Assembly (NCBI GenBank): GCA_030407005.1
Contig: JAUDYN010000003.1
Location: forward strand, 1,426,001 to 1,490,000
Length of the DNA stretch: 64,000 nucleotides
Source of the DNA: Desarmillaria ectypa
Lineage: Eukaryota; Basidiomycota; Agaricomycetes; Agaricales; Physalacriaceae
Reading direction: 5' to 3'
Below the pieces are notes generated by a model. The model saw nothing but the letters and a program-made list of their open reading frames with translations. It was not told the origin of the DNA and made no database searches. Made by a program: the position numbers and the translations under genes. Each line of letters opens with the position of its first letter. Positions within the stretch are counted from its first letter, which is position 1. Positions 1-10,595 of this stretch are shown here, piece after piece.

Positions 1-2807
1 CGGAACGTATCCTGTCAGTACTCCCTTCGGACGGACCGATTTCCATCAGCAGTGTGTGGTGGCACAGTCAAGAAAAGCCCGTCAGGAACACTTCAATACC
101 AGATATTTTCCAAAGAGATGATGTTGTGGTATGAGTTGGCTACGCATTCTAGAACTTTAAGTGAACGTCGCTCAAGACAGGGTCTGCGCGTTCCATCCTT
201 CAAGCACTGCCGCTACTGGATAACATTCAAGATGATGCACCGAGGGCCAGGTACGTTCAGTTTCGAGCTCTTGCTCATCACGTTGACTGTTCACCTCAGT
301 GTAATCGACCTCTTCGCTTTCCAAGGCTCCCAGACTGGCGTGGAGTCTCAAACAGATACCCCCGAAGTTATCAGAACTTGGCCAACGTTAGAGCTTGATC
401 TAATGTCAGCGTCCATGGGTTCAGCTAATCCCGCTCTTCATATGGATTCTGCAAGCGGGGAAGTGTCCGACGACGCTGACGACGCCAATGTGAATAGCAT
501 TCTTGTGGCTGTTGATAGTATGGGCCGTATGCATTGCTTCCTTGATGGTAGCTATCCGCTCGGGGCGGCGAATGTGGGCGGCAGTCTGAGCATGCCGTCA
601 CTGTACAAACACCCCAAACGGCCAACGTTCTATGCATATCCCTGTCAGACTTCAACCCCCATCACTTCGACGGCTCTGGAAACGGTGACGATCAACGTAC
701 CTTTGTTGCAACAACGGCAGATTCGCGATATGGCAAAGTTATCGACTATCGTTAGACAGCTATCTTGGTATATCATGCGTATCAGTAAAGAAATGTACGT
801 CTCATGGTTTGGATCCGACACCGTGCAGGCCGCAAGAGATATGGGGGCTAAGTGGATCCAGGGGCTGAAAGCGAGACGTCCGGTATTCGGCGGTACGTGC
901 TTAACTGTTTTGTTGAACATGCATTGAGAGACTGCAGTGAGCGATTATGATCCTATTCTGGATATTACTACTCTTCTTCTGACCGGCCGTGCGTCCGATC
1001 AGCTCGCTGATTATCTGGGAAGCAATGGCGAGTCAATGAGCGAAAGGGTAAGTTGTGCTACTGTCGTGTCTTGCAACCTATTTACCTGCGTACAGGGCTT
1101 GCATAAATGGGAAACTACAGTCGTGGATTCTCTTATGAAGTTGCGTGACTTTTCCGAGAAACGTCTCGCTCCTGCCTGTCAGCGGATACATCTCGTCCTG
1201 GAGGAGGTGCAAGGCTGGTCGAAGTTGTGAGTGACTTTCGCAATGGTTGTCTCATGACTTACTATCTTTGTATTTGGCAGATCTGAATACGGCCTATTTG
1301 AACTGCAGAGCGACGACCTCGCTACCTGTATCGAGCACTGCAATCGCGCGATCATTCTGGCTGCTTCGCTTGCAGCCACTGCTCGTCGCGAATTTACTCG
1401 TTTCAGAGAATTCATGTCATGGCTTCGTTTTGGTAACGTTATCGACATTCATATTTTTTTTCATCTGTCTCACCTCCGCCAGAAATTCTGAGCGCAAACC
1501 CGAACAACGACGTTCCTTCTCCAGTCATTCGTCACGATATCTTGGAGGTGAACAAATATTTCATGTCTGGTCTCATCGTGAGCCCTATCGACAAATGGTT
1601 TATGGGACCCATTCCCCATTTCAATCCGCGAGACCTGGGGATCAATAATGGGTCTGATTCGTCTCTGTCGGATGTTCTTAAACGTACACGCGATCTTTTA
1701 GATAATACGAAGCAAATGGCATGGCGTCCTGTATGTGCTGTTCTGTTTACCGGCTAATATTACTGATGGGATGTCACAGAATGTTAAGCAAAGGGATCTG
1801 AACCATATTGACCGGAACATAGTCTCGTTAATTCAAGAGTTAGTTTCACAGTGCCAGCGTGTGTTCTCAAGGGCTGCCGGAGCTACAGGACGGTCGGCCC
1901 GAATTACGGTCGGCCCTGAGGCTTTCGATGAGCGGGTGGTAAACACACGGGGGAATCTCAAAATCCGGGAGCGCACGTCAATAAAGGACAATAATGGGGT
2001 GATTGTTAGCTCCGTGCCGGTACCTGCAGCCAAACTAATTCAGATATTCGTTGTAGAACGTACACTTCTTGCAGCATTTGGCGATACTTTCACTAAGCTC
2101 GGAAGGCCCAAATTTTTGTGAGTTTAAATTATGATATGAAGCTACACTTTCTGATTAGATACTGACCATGTACAGTATGTTTGGCACGAGTCCAATATGG
2201 TAGCGAGGAGCCACCGGATACCCTAGTCGAGGCGTGCCTTCTCGAGTGCTGTATCGAGAACGAAGACGGCTCGAAGGAAGAATTGGAGGTACTGGAAGCG
2301 GAATTTTTTGACGATGAATGTGTCGTAATTGTTTACCGGCTTCGGGGCGAAGACGGTAAGCTTAGGCTTGTTTGTATCCACATTCATAGTGATCTTGATC
2401 GAAAACTTCAGGGGGAACGTTTATCGCAACAGTTGGTTACAATGATTTGGGGTATCAAGGGCTGGCGTCTGATGCAGAGTACGTAAGAACGCATCTGCGT
2501 GAAAATTTAATGGACGAGGCAGTCTCGCGGTGGAGGACGGGTCAGGTAAGGGTACAGCACATTTCCGGCGGGGAATCTGATTTTCTAGGCCTCGTTGCAG
2601 ATGGGATCGGTACGGATTCCGATCAAGCGGTGCCGTCGATTGGCTGGATGTCAGGCAGGGGAGGTGGCTCTTGCGGTGAACGGAAGGACAGGACGGAGGG
2701 TTGCATGCGTTATTGGCGGGAAAAGGATGACGATGGAGGTTATTGACCTGGAAGGCGAGGATACAGAAGGAGAAGAGAATGTAGAGATCTCCATGGCTGA
2801 CGAATGA
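1..2807 (+). CDS. APC4: Anaphase-promoting complex subunit 4 (5' part missing)
   Basis: Scaffold subunit of the APC/C ubiquitin ligase that drives the metaphase-anaphase transition. The window opens inside the gene, so the N-terminal WD40 part is absent or incomplete. The recognisable region is the APC4 long helical domain. After removing introns (for example about 906-936 and 1049-1095) it reads through LHKWETTVVDSL, KLRDFSEKRLAPACQRIH, an LASLAATARREF helix and FREFMSWLRF, then a conserved IVSPIDKWFMGP segment. The last exon ends in an acidic tail (EVIDLEGEDTEGEEN) with a stop at 2805-2807. At least six short introns are inferred. Family assignment rests on the order of these conserved blocks. 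Exact splice sites in the first 900 bases are uncertain. Confidence 0.82.
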
Positions 2808-3195
2808 ATCTGCATCTAGCACGGTGACTTGAAAATTAAAGAGCGAACGGGGAATAAAGGGCGATAGCATGGCCGGTAGAAGGGTATAGTCGCGATTCTG
2901 TGGAAGGTAAAAGGAAAAGGTGGGTGCTCGATTCTGGCGCGAGGCAATACAAGCTTCTGTAGGGAGAAATATTAGACGATCCCAGTAGGATTCAGCGAAT
3001 AGATTGCTTCTGGTATACTTACAAAACTCGAGGCGGTGTTTCTGTAATTGTACAAATCATCGGCTAACTTGGTCGGACTGGAGTCGGACTGCAAGTCTTT
3101 TAAGGGCCGCGGACTCTCTTTGTTTCCCTCGTGCCCAAGATTCGAATTCTTTTTCCATGCCATTTTAATCCTTCAAGCCGCCTCTGCTCCAGTAA
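2808..3195. other. Intergenic: APC4 3' region and bZIP promoter
   Basis: About 390 bases between two genes on the same strand. I see no convincing additional coding sequence, RNA gene or repeat. The final 100 bases before the bZIP start are pyrimidine-rich, as is common just upstream of fungal start codons. Confidence 0.6.
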
Positions 3196-4659
3196 ATGCC
3201 CAGGCTTGCCTCCGCCTCTCATACCCCCAACGATACCAAGAACGACAATTCTCCTCGCATGTCCGACGTCGCCCTCAGGAAAAAGAAAAATGCAGATGCT
3301 CAGGCTGCTTTCAGAGCAAGGCGGGCGAATTATATTTCCACCCTCGAGGAAACAGGTGTGTACCATTTTTTTCTTCAATTTTTTTTCCCGTTTTCTGAGA
3401 GTCTGGCAGTCACCAACCTCGAGTCGGTCGTGTTGCAGCTTCAGGATTCATGTCGTGAGGCCCGTGCTGAGGCCCAGGAGCTACGACAAGATAATGCCCG
3501 TTTACGACACGCTTTTCGCGAACGCGAGAATCTCTGGCGAGCAATGTGGCCTCGCAAATCGGGACACGGTCCCGACACTGATGACCCGCCGCCGCCGCCG
3601 CCGCTGTCTTACCCACATCCTGCTATCAATGGCCATTTGGGATCTTCACAGCTGTCGCATTACGGCTCAGACAGTATGTCGTATCGTCCTAGTGAGGATC
3701 CTACGATGTGCGGCAGTCAGTATACAGCACCGAATCCACCAGCCCTCGCCTATGTCGAGAACGAAGTTTCTCCGGACGGTTCTCAGCCGCTGGCCTCGCG
3801 CGTTGCAAAGTACAATTCCTATTTTAATCCCGTCACGTCCTCTCCTCGCGACGGTTCTTGGCCCCAGGGTATGGGCCAAACTTCGCCGGGAGAACAAGGG
3901 CTACCGCCCAATACCAGCCACTCGTCAGGTTCGCCGCACTTTGCTGGATCGCCCACAATCACATCTTCCGAAATGTCATATGTCGGGCGGTACCCTGTTG
4001 AGGACCAAAAGGCTCCCTTGAACACGCTTGAAACGAATCCTTATGTTTTTCCTGCTAGCCGTTCCATTTCACCATCCAGTTCGACACCCCCTTCATCATC
4101 GTCGGCGACTTTGAACCCCCCGTTTCAGTTCAATTTTCCGGAAAACGGCGCCTCGTCCGATCGTGCAGACTTTGATTATCGCCGGCAGGGTGAAGTTATG
4201 CTGCATGGGGGCACAGCTGATATCTCTCTTGCTGGTCCCGCCAGCGATGCTGTTCGCTACAGGCTAGGCACAAAACGAACGCACTCTGGTGCTGACCGCC
4301 CACTCCTTCCCATACTTCCCCCTCTTTCTGCTAGTGACAATGGCTCCCCACACGAAGGAAGTGACGGGGACTCTGGTTCCTATCCCTCGAGCCGGCTACG
4401 CTTGCGTCGGGGTGTGCCTCCCCCACGGAGCTCTCGTTCCCCGTCGCCTGGAGTGGCTCAACCGCTATCGGGAACTCTCGCTGTTATAAAGGCACAGGCC
4501 TTTGGTGCGCTGCGTAGAACCCGTACACGCACCAAAAAGCCATCTGATGGGGCGGCAAAAGTCGCCATAGACGTTCTTGAAGCTCGCGGCCTTGGAATGG
4601 GGGTTCCGACGCCTTCTAAACGGCCACGGCTTAGTGATGACCTTGACTTGGATTCATGA
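3196..4659 (+). CDS. bZIP transcription factor
   Basis: Nuclear DNA-binding regulator, about 469 residues after removal of one 54-nt intron (3356-3409). The basic region is near residues 25-45 (RKKKNADAQAAFRARRANYI). Once the intron is removed it runs directly into a leucine-zipper helix (TLEETVTNLESVVLQLQ, then ELRQDNARLRHAF). The rest is low-complexity, rich in Ser and Pro, with a poly-Pro tract encoded by CCG repeats near 3588-3603 and a basic C-terminal patch (RRTRTRTKK) that could act as a nuclear localisation signal. A second in-frame ATG at 3259 lies just before the basic region and could give a shorter form. The intron keeps the reading frame open, so unspliced RNA would still encode a protein. 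The target genes cannot be told from sequence. Confidence 0.85.
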   Translation: MPRLASASHTPNDTKNDNSPRMSDVALRKKKNADAQAAFRARRANYISTLEETGVYHFFLQFFFPFSESLAVTNLESVVLQLQDSCREARAEAQELRQDNARLRHAFRERENLWRAMWPRKSGHGPDTDDPPPPPPLSYPHPAINGHLGSSQLSHYGSDSMSYRPSEDPTMCGSQYTAPNPPALAYVENEVSPDGSQPLASRVAKYNSYFNPVTSSPRDGSWPQGMGQTSPGEQGLPPNTSHSSGSPHFAGSPTITSSEMSYVGRYPVEDQKAPLNTLETNPYVFPASRSISPSSSTPPSSSSATLNPPFQFNFPENGASSDRADFDYRRQGEVMLHGGTADISLAGPASDAVRYRLGTKRTHSGADRPLLPILPPLSASDNGSPHEGSDGDSGSYPSSRLRLRRGVPPPRSSRSPSPGVAQPLSGTLAVIKAQAFGALRRTRTRTKKPSDGAAKVAIDVLEARGLGMGVPTPSKRPRLSDDLDLDS

Positions 4660-5440
4660 CCATCATGACCGGTATATTCCACGGAGGGACTTGTGTGTAT
4701 TGATATTCACCGTTCTTTATAATCTTGAACCGACACTGTAGACGTCTCACTCATCCACCGCACTTATATATCTCGTCGACGCTTTGCTCTATACTTGTAT
4801 TGTGAATAACTGTAACATACGGTCTTGCTGTTTTCTGCTTTGTACATATAGGCTTTCCTTTGCTCTTGAATAACTAGACATTTGGATAACATTCTCTGTT
4901 TTGCCTTCGCGACCGGTCACCTTTTGGCGGGACCGCCGAATTATTGACACTGTTCTGACGACAGTCTAAGCCGGATTCATTTAATCAAATTTTCCATTCG
5001 CCACGATGTTCATGGCAAGGCCAGGGTCGACGTTCCGATCGCACGATCCGCGGAACAAACAACAAATTAGGGAAACAGGAACAAGGAGGAGAATTGGGAT
5101 TGGCGGGGAACTCGAGAAATATGAAATAAGAGGAGGTATTCTGATCTCCTTCAGGCCACTTTCTTGCAAAAGGACATATGCGGTTAGCTCCGTAAGATTG
5201 ATCAAATGTAGCATCGAGGTATGAGGAATGGGTATAACACAACGACGGCTGTGAATTTGACCGGCACAAACGGTACGAGGTAACGCATGCGCCAACCACG
5301 AGAAACAGCGCCCTCATTCACCGAGCCTTCTGATGAAAAGTGACGTGAAGAAAAAAGACAACGACACGCCCTTGGTAAGCGGAAGCTGCACCAGCCATGC
5401 TGCGGAAATTACGACATCCCCAGAGAGCTAGACACAAGAT
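4660..5440. other. Intergenic: convergent 3' ends of bZIP and GPI2 genes
   Basis: About 780 bases between two genes that converge. A 110-codon open frame on the minus strand (4985-5317) starts with a hydrophobic stretch but overlaps another open frame and has no recognisable domain, so it is not called. An inverted repeat at 5423-5449 overlaps the right-hand edge. Confidence 0.5.
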
Positions 5441-5449
5441 CTAGCTCTC
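5423..5449 (-). repeat. Perfect 10-bp inverted repeat across the GPI2 stop codon
   Basis: GAGAGCTAGA at 5423-5432 and its exact reverse complement TCTAGCTCTC at 5440-5449 are separated by 7 bases. On the minus (coding) strand the first arm contains the last sense codons and the TAG stop of the GPI2 gene (5441-5443). The mRNA could therefore form a hairpin with the stop codon in its 5' arm. The pairing is read directly from the sequence; any function is inference. Confidence 0.75.
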
Positions 5450-6605
5450 GTTGACTCGGGGAACGGCAATGTCCCATGGGCCTCTGATTTCACTAAACGA
5501 CCGGGATGATTAGCGCTGTCGGCGATAAAAAAAAAATGAAAAGAAATCTGACTTCTTATATTTTTGCGCCCAGACCAGCACTGCGGGAGCCGCTAAAGAT
5601 ACGAAAAATAATACCAGCGTGTACAGCCAAGTGACACTTTGGGACAATGACATTGTTAAGATGATCGCCGTCAGCGATAAACACGATGTGAGGGCCGCGC
5701 GAAAAGCAACAGGACATGTCTGTTAACAAATACATGAGACAGAGGGGTCTAAAACATCCACCAAGAAATAGTAGATACCTGGAAACGGCGACGTAAAATC
5801 GGAAACAAGGCAAATGCCTGAACCGAGAAAAGAATCAGCGCAAATACAGCAAGATCATCCGGCAAACGCGATGCCAATACGACGGATGAAGATATCGCAG
5901 CATTCATAGACAGCACCGACGTCAACCTAGGGAAAAATTGGATCAATAGTGTGATAAGAGGATGGACATCATGCTACCTCTCGTTTACCGGACCGTCGAG
6001 AGTGACTAAACTGCTGTAATCAGCTAGAACGGCATTGAGGATGAAAAGTGAGGCAGATAGTGCCCATATTGAGTCGGAAGACGTGGCGGCCGTTAGGGTC
6101 CTCAGCACGGGCGACAAAGACATCAACGAGAGGAATATCAGGATTGATGACTTTACATTCTTAGCACCTGTAACATCTGCCGTCAGGGACTGGATAAATG
6201 GTTCAAGCAGTTGTTGAACGAACGGTCGGCATGCTCATGTCTCGGCCTTTTGCTGAGGTAGTCGAGCACTTCCCAAGTAACATAACCCACGATGAAACAT
6301 GTAGAAGCAATCCAAACGAGGAGTCTCGGGTCCAGAGTACGTTCCTTTAATCGCACAAAGACGGAAATAAATATGAAGATCATTGCAAGGTGTTGTGTGA
6401 TAGAAAGTGAGAGTGATACGAGGTGCCAGTAGGTATATGGATGAAAATTCGCTGGATGAGGAGCTTGTATGATTTTATGTATGAAGAGTATTTCGTAGAT
6501 AATCTTACGATTTTTTCTCAGTGAGGAAAGGAAGGAACCAGGAGAGATATACGAGTCGGAATGCTGCCGTCTTTTCCAGAGAATCTTGTCATTGTAGTCT
6601 GACAT
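5441..6605 (-). CDS. GPI2: GPI-GlcNAc transferase subunit PIG-C/Gpi2
   Basis: Membrane subunit of the ER complex that transfers GlcNAc to phosphatidylinositol, the first step of GPI-anchor synthesis. The start at 6605 gives MSDYNDKILWKRR, followed by the family hallmark SYISPGSFLSSLRKN. Transmembrane segments follow, with EVLDYLSKRP, SPVLRTLTAATSSDSIWALS and NAAISSSVVLASRLPDDLAV, all typical PIG-C blocks. The last intron ends at TTTAG. It joins AQKYK to NEIRGPWDIAVPRVNES, the conserved C-terminus, with a TAG stop at 5441-5443. At least three short introns are present. A perfect hairpin spans the stop codon. It lies tandem with, and 293 bp downstream of, the SVIP-like gene. Confidence 0.88.
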
Positions 6606-6898
6606 TCATGTGTGTTGAAAGGAAGGAAGGTGAATTGATCGCCGGCGGTTGCCGACTCACTGCCGCTGAGTTTAAGCTGTGAAACTAACATAACGTAGAT
6701 TCTTAGGACGGTGCGCTACAATGTCCCATCCATTTCACAATTCTCTTCAGCGAAGCCGGAACTATTAGTAGAATAAATAGGCAGCATTCAGTAATTGAAT
6801 GGGAGGGAATCATGGGAGGGAGAATGTAATCTCCCGGTAGTGGCGTTCAGCCAGGGTGAGAATAGCATTGCATATGTTGCAAGATGAGAAGTAGATCA

Positions 6899-7291
6899 TC
6901 AATCCCACTGTCAGTATTATAATATTCCGTCAACGACCAACTACGAGCTCTGACCAGCAAGGACGTACCACGAGTCTTTCGTCCTGCTTCCCTTCGGGCG
7001 TAACCTTGACTGGCTTCCCAGCCTGCGAAGCAAGCTTCCCTTTGTTTGGATTAGAAGAATGGGTGCCTCTAGCTTGAGCCTGGTAGTCATCATCCGAAAT
7101 GAGAGCAGGCAAAGGGAAAAGGCAAAATATCAACTGACAGCCTTCAGTCTCTGTTCCGCAGCTTCTGCGCGAGTGGCACGGGCGTCGTTAGGATTTGGGG
7201 TTCGAGAAGCTGAGGCTGCGGTAGTAGAGGCAGGACCCAGTACTGTATGTCCACCGGAATAAGCATCTGATTTTGAGCATATTGAGCCCAT
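6899..7291 (-). CDS. Small VCP/Cdc48-interacting protein (SVIP-like), 90 residues
   Basis: Three-exon gene reconstructed by eye; the exons are short. The start at 7291 gives MGSICSKSD, with Gly2 and a nearby Cys suitable for N-myristoylation and palmitoylation. Residues 38-48 read RATRAEAAEQR, an exact match to the VCP-interacting motif R-x5-A-A-x2-R. The next stretch (LKAAQARG) resembles animal SVIP after its motif. A basic, Gly/Lys-rich tail follows and ends DERLVWD, with TGA at 6899-6901. Animal SVIP has the same size, an acylated N-terminus and the same motif, and it inhibits ERAD by binding p97. A role as a membrane-tethered Cdc48 adaptor is inferred from this. The start codon is only 55 bp downstream of the stop codon of the preceding gene on the same strand. 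Confidence 0.7.
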
Positions 7292-7346
7292 CGTGGTAAG
7301 GAAGTAAGAATATCCTTGGCAATTTACTGCTAATTAGATCCAGTAT

Positions 7347-8115
7347 CTAACTATCCCCATCATTCACTCGCATGTATTCCTCGCCCTGGTATCGTGGCCG
7401 TCCAGCTGTTCCAAAGCGAGAAAATCCCAGTTCTTGGAATTGCCGTCGAGGTGTCCAGTCCTAGAAATAAATGAGCGTCAATCACACTCACAGTAGCAGA
7501 AGCCGACAATCTAACCTCCCACCACCTTCGGCCTGCATTCCACGGGACACCAGCGTCAATGCCAGCCTTGATCATACGGCTCTTTATTCCTGCACCAAGC
7601 AAAAGTCCAAACACCGTCAACAGGAATAGTGTCACTACCAGCTGGTCTCGTGGTGAATCACGCTCTGTGGGGTAGCTGTCAGTGACGAGCATTGCTATTG
7701 AGAAGGCTACATTGCGTACGAAAACATCTCGCTTCCACATCACCTTCTTTTCCAGTCGCCGTGTCTGGGTCAGTATCTCCGAGGGAAGCACCAGCGCAGA
7801 TAGGGAGATTCTGGTTCAGACACCATTGCTTCGTACACGACAGACAAGGCTGGGACGGATTGTCCGGGAAATCCAGATGGAGGATAGAGTAATTTGACTG
7901 GAAGCAGATGCCTGTAAAAACAACACTCAGTGAAACTTGTAGGTAGTCCATTACCCAGACGCACATTTGCAAAAACTGGTAGCCTCCCACTTATTGAGAA
8001 TAGCGTTAACGGAGCCCTGGAATACTCCTAGTAAGATAATGAAAGTTCGTAAAGAGGACTTGCTCACAAAACATGACAGCAGAAGGAGAGTGACTAGGGT
8101 GAGAGGCAAAGCCAT
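7347..8115 (-). CDS. Orphan Cys-rich membrane protein
   Basis: I do not recognise the family. The ATG at 8115 opens a strongly hydrophobic N-terminus (MALPLTLVTLLLLSCF) that could be a signal peptide or anchor. A second hydrophobic stretch follows (FIILLGVFQG). A Cys-rich segment comes next, reconstructed across two introns: FCKCICFQSNYS, PCLSCTKQWCLNQNLPICAG, EGDVEARCFQRDSPRDQ, with eight cysteines. This leads into a transmembrane helix (LVVTLFLLTVFGLLLGA) and a basic tail ending GFSRFGTAGRPRYQGEEYM. The stop is at 7347-7349. Total is about 200 residues. The spacing of cysteines suggests a disulfide-stabilised luminal or extracellular module. It is divergent from ARP1, with only 86 bp between the two starts. 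Confidence 0.65.
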
Positions 8116-8201
8116 GTCGCGCTTAATTTGGGCATCAACCGACGCGCTTACACCCTCTTTCACTTTCTCCCATCATCTTCCTTTTGAATCTGTCACGCAG
8201 T

Positions 8202-9781
8202 ATGTCTGCAGAATTCGACGACGTCCTCACAAATCAGCCAGTCGTTATCGACAACGTATGATAACCGTCTCGCCTTGCCGCTCCTATCTATTCTAATAGC
8301 CTCTTTCTAGGGCTCTGGTACCATAAAAGCCGGATTCGCTGGTCAAGACCACCCAAAATGCTTCTTTCCGTCCTTGTGCGTCTCCACGGTTAGGCTTATC
8401 TCCAAGCATCATTCCCCAACGGTTCAAACATTTGCTACAGTGTTGGCCGGCCAAAACACGTACGCGTCATGGCGGGTAGTCTCGAAGGCGAGACGTTTAT
8501 TGGTCGGCGTGCTCAAGAACTTCGTGGATTGCTCAAAATCAAGTATCCCATTGAACATGGAATTGTGAAAGACTGGGATGACATGGAACGAATATGGCAG
8601 TGGGTTTATACAGAGGAACTGGGCACGCTAAGTGAAGAGGTGCGCAAATACTATCTGTCATTATTCATTCTTTTCTCATACCTTCCCTCTGGATAGCATC
8701 CTGTGCTTTTGACTGAAGCGCCGCTGAATCCACGGACCAATCGTGATATGGCAGCCCAAACACTCTTTGATACCTTCAATGTTCCAGCACTATTCACCTC
8801 CGTCCAAGCTGTCCTGTCGTTGTATGCCTTTCTATGTGTTTCCTACTTCTTTCCTCAGAAAACTCCTCAGATATTCATCCGGGCGGACAACGGGCATCGT
8901 TCTTGACTCTGGAGATGGCGTCACGCATGCAGTTCCTGTGTTCGAAGGCTTCTCGATGCATCATGCCATTCGACGAGTAGATATCGCCGGCCGGTGTGAT
9001 CTCACTTATCTCATTTGTGAACGGACGGGGCTCACATAGTTGTACAGAGACGTGACAGATAATCTCCAGCTCCTTCTACGGAAATCTGGTCACCATCTTC
9101 ATACGACAGCTGAGCGGGAAGTAGTACGGACGATCAAGGAAAAGTGTTGTTACATCGCCCTGCTTCCAGCAAAAGAGGAAAAGGACTCGATGGGACGTAC
9201 TGAAGAGTTCAAACTGCCGGACGGAAACGTGATACAAGTGTGTGTTTTTGCATTTTCGCTATGCATTTTCAAAACCCATATCTGTCCCCCAGCTGGGCTC
9301 TGAACGCTTCCGAGCGCCTGAAATATTGTTCAATCCCGAATTGATTGGTGAAGAATATGCTGGTGTACATCAAGTGGTCGTCGATTCAATTAACCGAGTG
9401 GACTTGGACTTGCGCAAGAGTCTTTTCTCCAACATTGTACTCAGTGGGGGGAGTACACTTTGCAAAGGTTTGTATCGGGTTTATTTCATAATTTTTCTAC
9501 TCTTGACATTTATACTAGGTTTCGGTGATCGTCTGCTAAATGAAGTGAAGAAACTTGCTCTGAAGGATATCAAGATCAAAATCTATGCTCCTCCGGAGCG
9601 AAAGTATTCAACCTGGATTGGGGGATCTATTTTGGCTGGACTAAGCACTTTCAAGAAGGTATGGCGACCCTTTTTTCACGCGACAGCTGTCATTGACAGT
9701 CGTTACGCCTCACAGATGTGGGTATCAGCTGAGGAATACCAAGAAGACCCGGAGATCATTCATAAAAAATCAGTTTTCTAA
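8202..9781 (+). CDS. ARP1: Actin-related protein 1 (centractin), dynactin filament subunit
   Basis: Forms the short filament of dynactin, the dynein cofactor for nuclear migration and retrograde transport. The ATG at 8202 gives [20 protein letters not shown], leading into the nucleotide-binding [15 protein letters not shown]. Further actin-fold blocks are [19 protein letters not shown], the second phosphate loop ([15 protein letters not shown]), [30 protein letters not shown] and the C-terminal [15 protein letters not shown]. The sequence is closer to Arp1 than to actin (VIQLGSERF; C-terminus EIIHKKSVF). There are about seven short introns. TAA is at 9779-9781. Another dynein-pathway gene, NudE, lies 46 kb away in the same window. 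Confidence 0.92.
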
Positions 9782-10010
9782 TGGGATTCATGGCTGACCT
9801 TGACTCGGACGTAGTGTACTTGCACACCCATACCCATGTATGAACCGTAATTTTAGACCACATCATAGTTCCTTCGTCTGTCATATGCATGGATTCATGG
9901 AGATTAAAGATATGGGGCATACAAATAGATTCATACGAGCACCCGACGCTTCGCTGACAGCCATGCATCTCCAGACTAAAAGAAAGAGCAAATGCAAAAA
10001 CCCTAGACGA

Positions 10011-10595
10011 TTACTTGCCCTTCTTGGGGGGCTCGGCAGCCTTGACCTTCTTGGTCCCACGGAGCTGGAGAGAGATGTGAGTCACTCAGAGGTGCAGGTA
10101 AGGATAAGATATGTACCTTCTTCGCCCTGTTCTTGCGCTCCTTCCGCAGCTTGCGAGACGCCTTATCCACCTTGGTCTCCAATCCTGACTATAAGTAATT
10201 AAGCAACCCAGTCCACGCCAAAACACGATCGGCCTACTCACCCGTACTAGCCTGTACTTGGGCTCAAACTTTTTTTGGGATGCCTCATCATCGTAGATGA
10301 GAGCAAAACCAGTGCTCCGGCCTCCACCAAAGTGTGTCCGGAAACCAAAAGTGACGACTCGCTCCTTTTTCGTTTTGTAGAGGGCGGCGAGCTTCTCATT
10401 GAGCTCGTCCTTGGGAACGTTGGCACGGGAGGGGTGTAGGACGTCCAGCACGAACTGGCGGCGTGCCAAGAGGCGGTTTGTGATGAACTTGCGAGTACGC
10501 AGAGTGACAGGTGCGGAGTTGTCGGCCTAGTAAACACGGTGAGCACGTATACACAGGACCATCCTCCAGTCAGCTTTGGGGACGGGACTCACCAT
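10011..10595 (-). CDS. RPS24: 40S ribosomal protein eS24
   Basis: Small-subunit ribosomal protein. The start codon at 10593-10595 is alone in its exon and is followed at once by an intron (GTGAGTCCC...). The next exon begins [20 protein letters not shown] and continues [20 protein letters not shown], then [18 protein letters not shown], the eS24 signature. Later exons encode [19 protein letters not shown] and a Lys-rich tail ending AAEPPKKGK. The stop is at 10011-10013. Three introns are inferred. The ATG-intron layout is shared with RPL22 in this window and is common in fungal ribosomal protein genes. Confidence 0.93.

Noticed and set aside
1890..1916. Direct repeat ACGGTCGGCCC in APC4
   Set aside because: It sits in coding sequence that reads sensibly (GRSARITVGPE) and is short enough to be chance.
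4985..5317. 110-codon minus-strand frame starting MRALFLVVGACVTSY with seven cysteines, possible small secreted protein
   Set aside because: It overlaps a second long frame, has no domain and lies between converging genes, so it is more likely 3'UTR sequence. RNA evidence would be needed.
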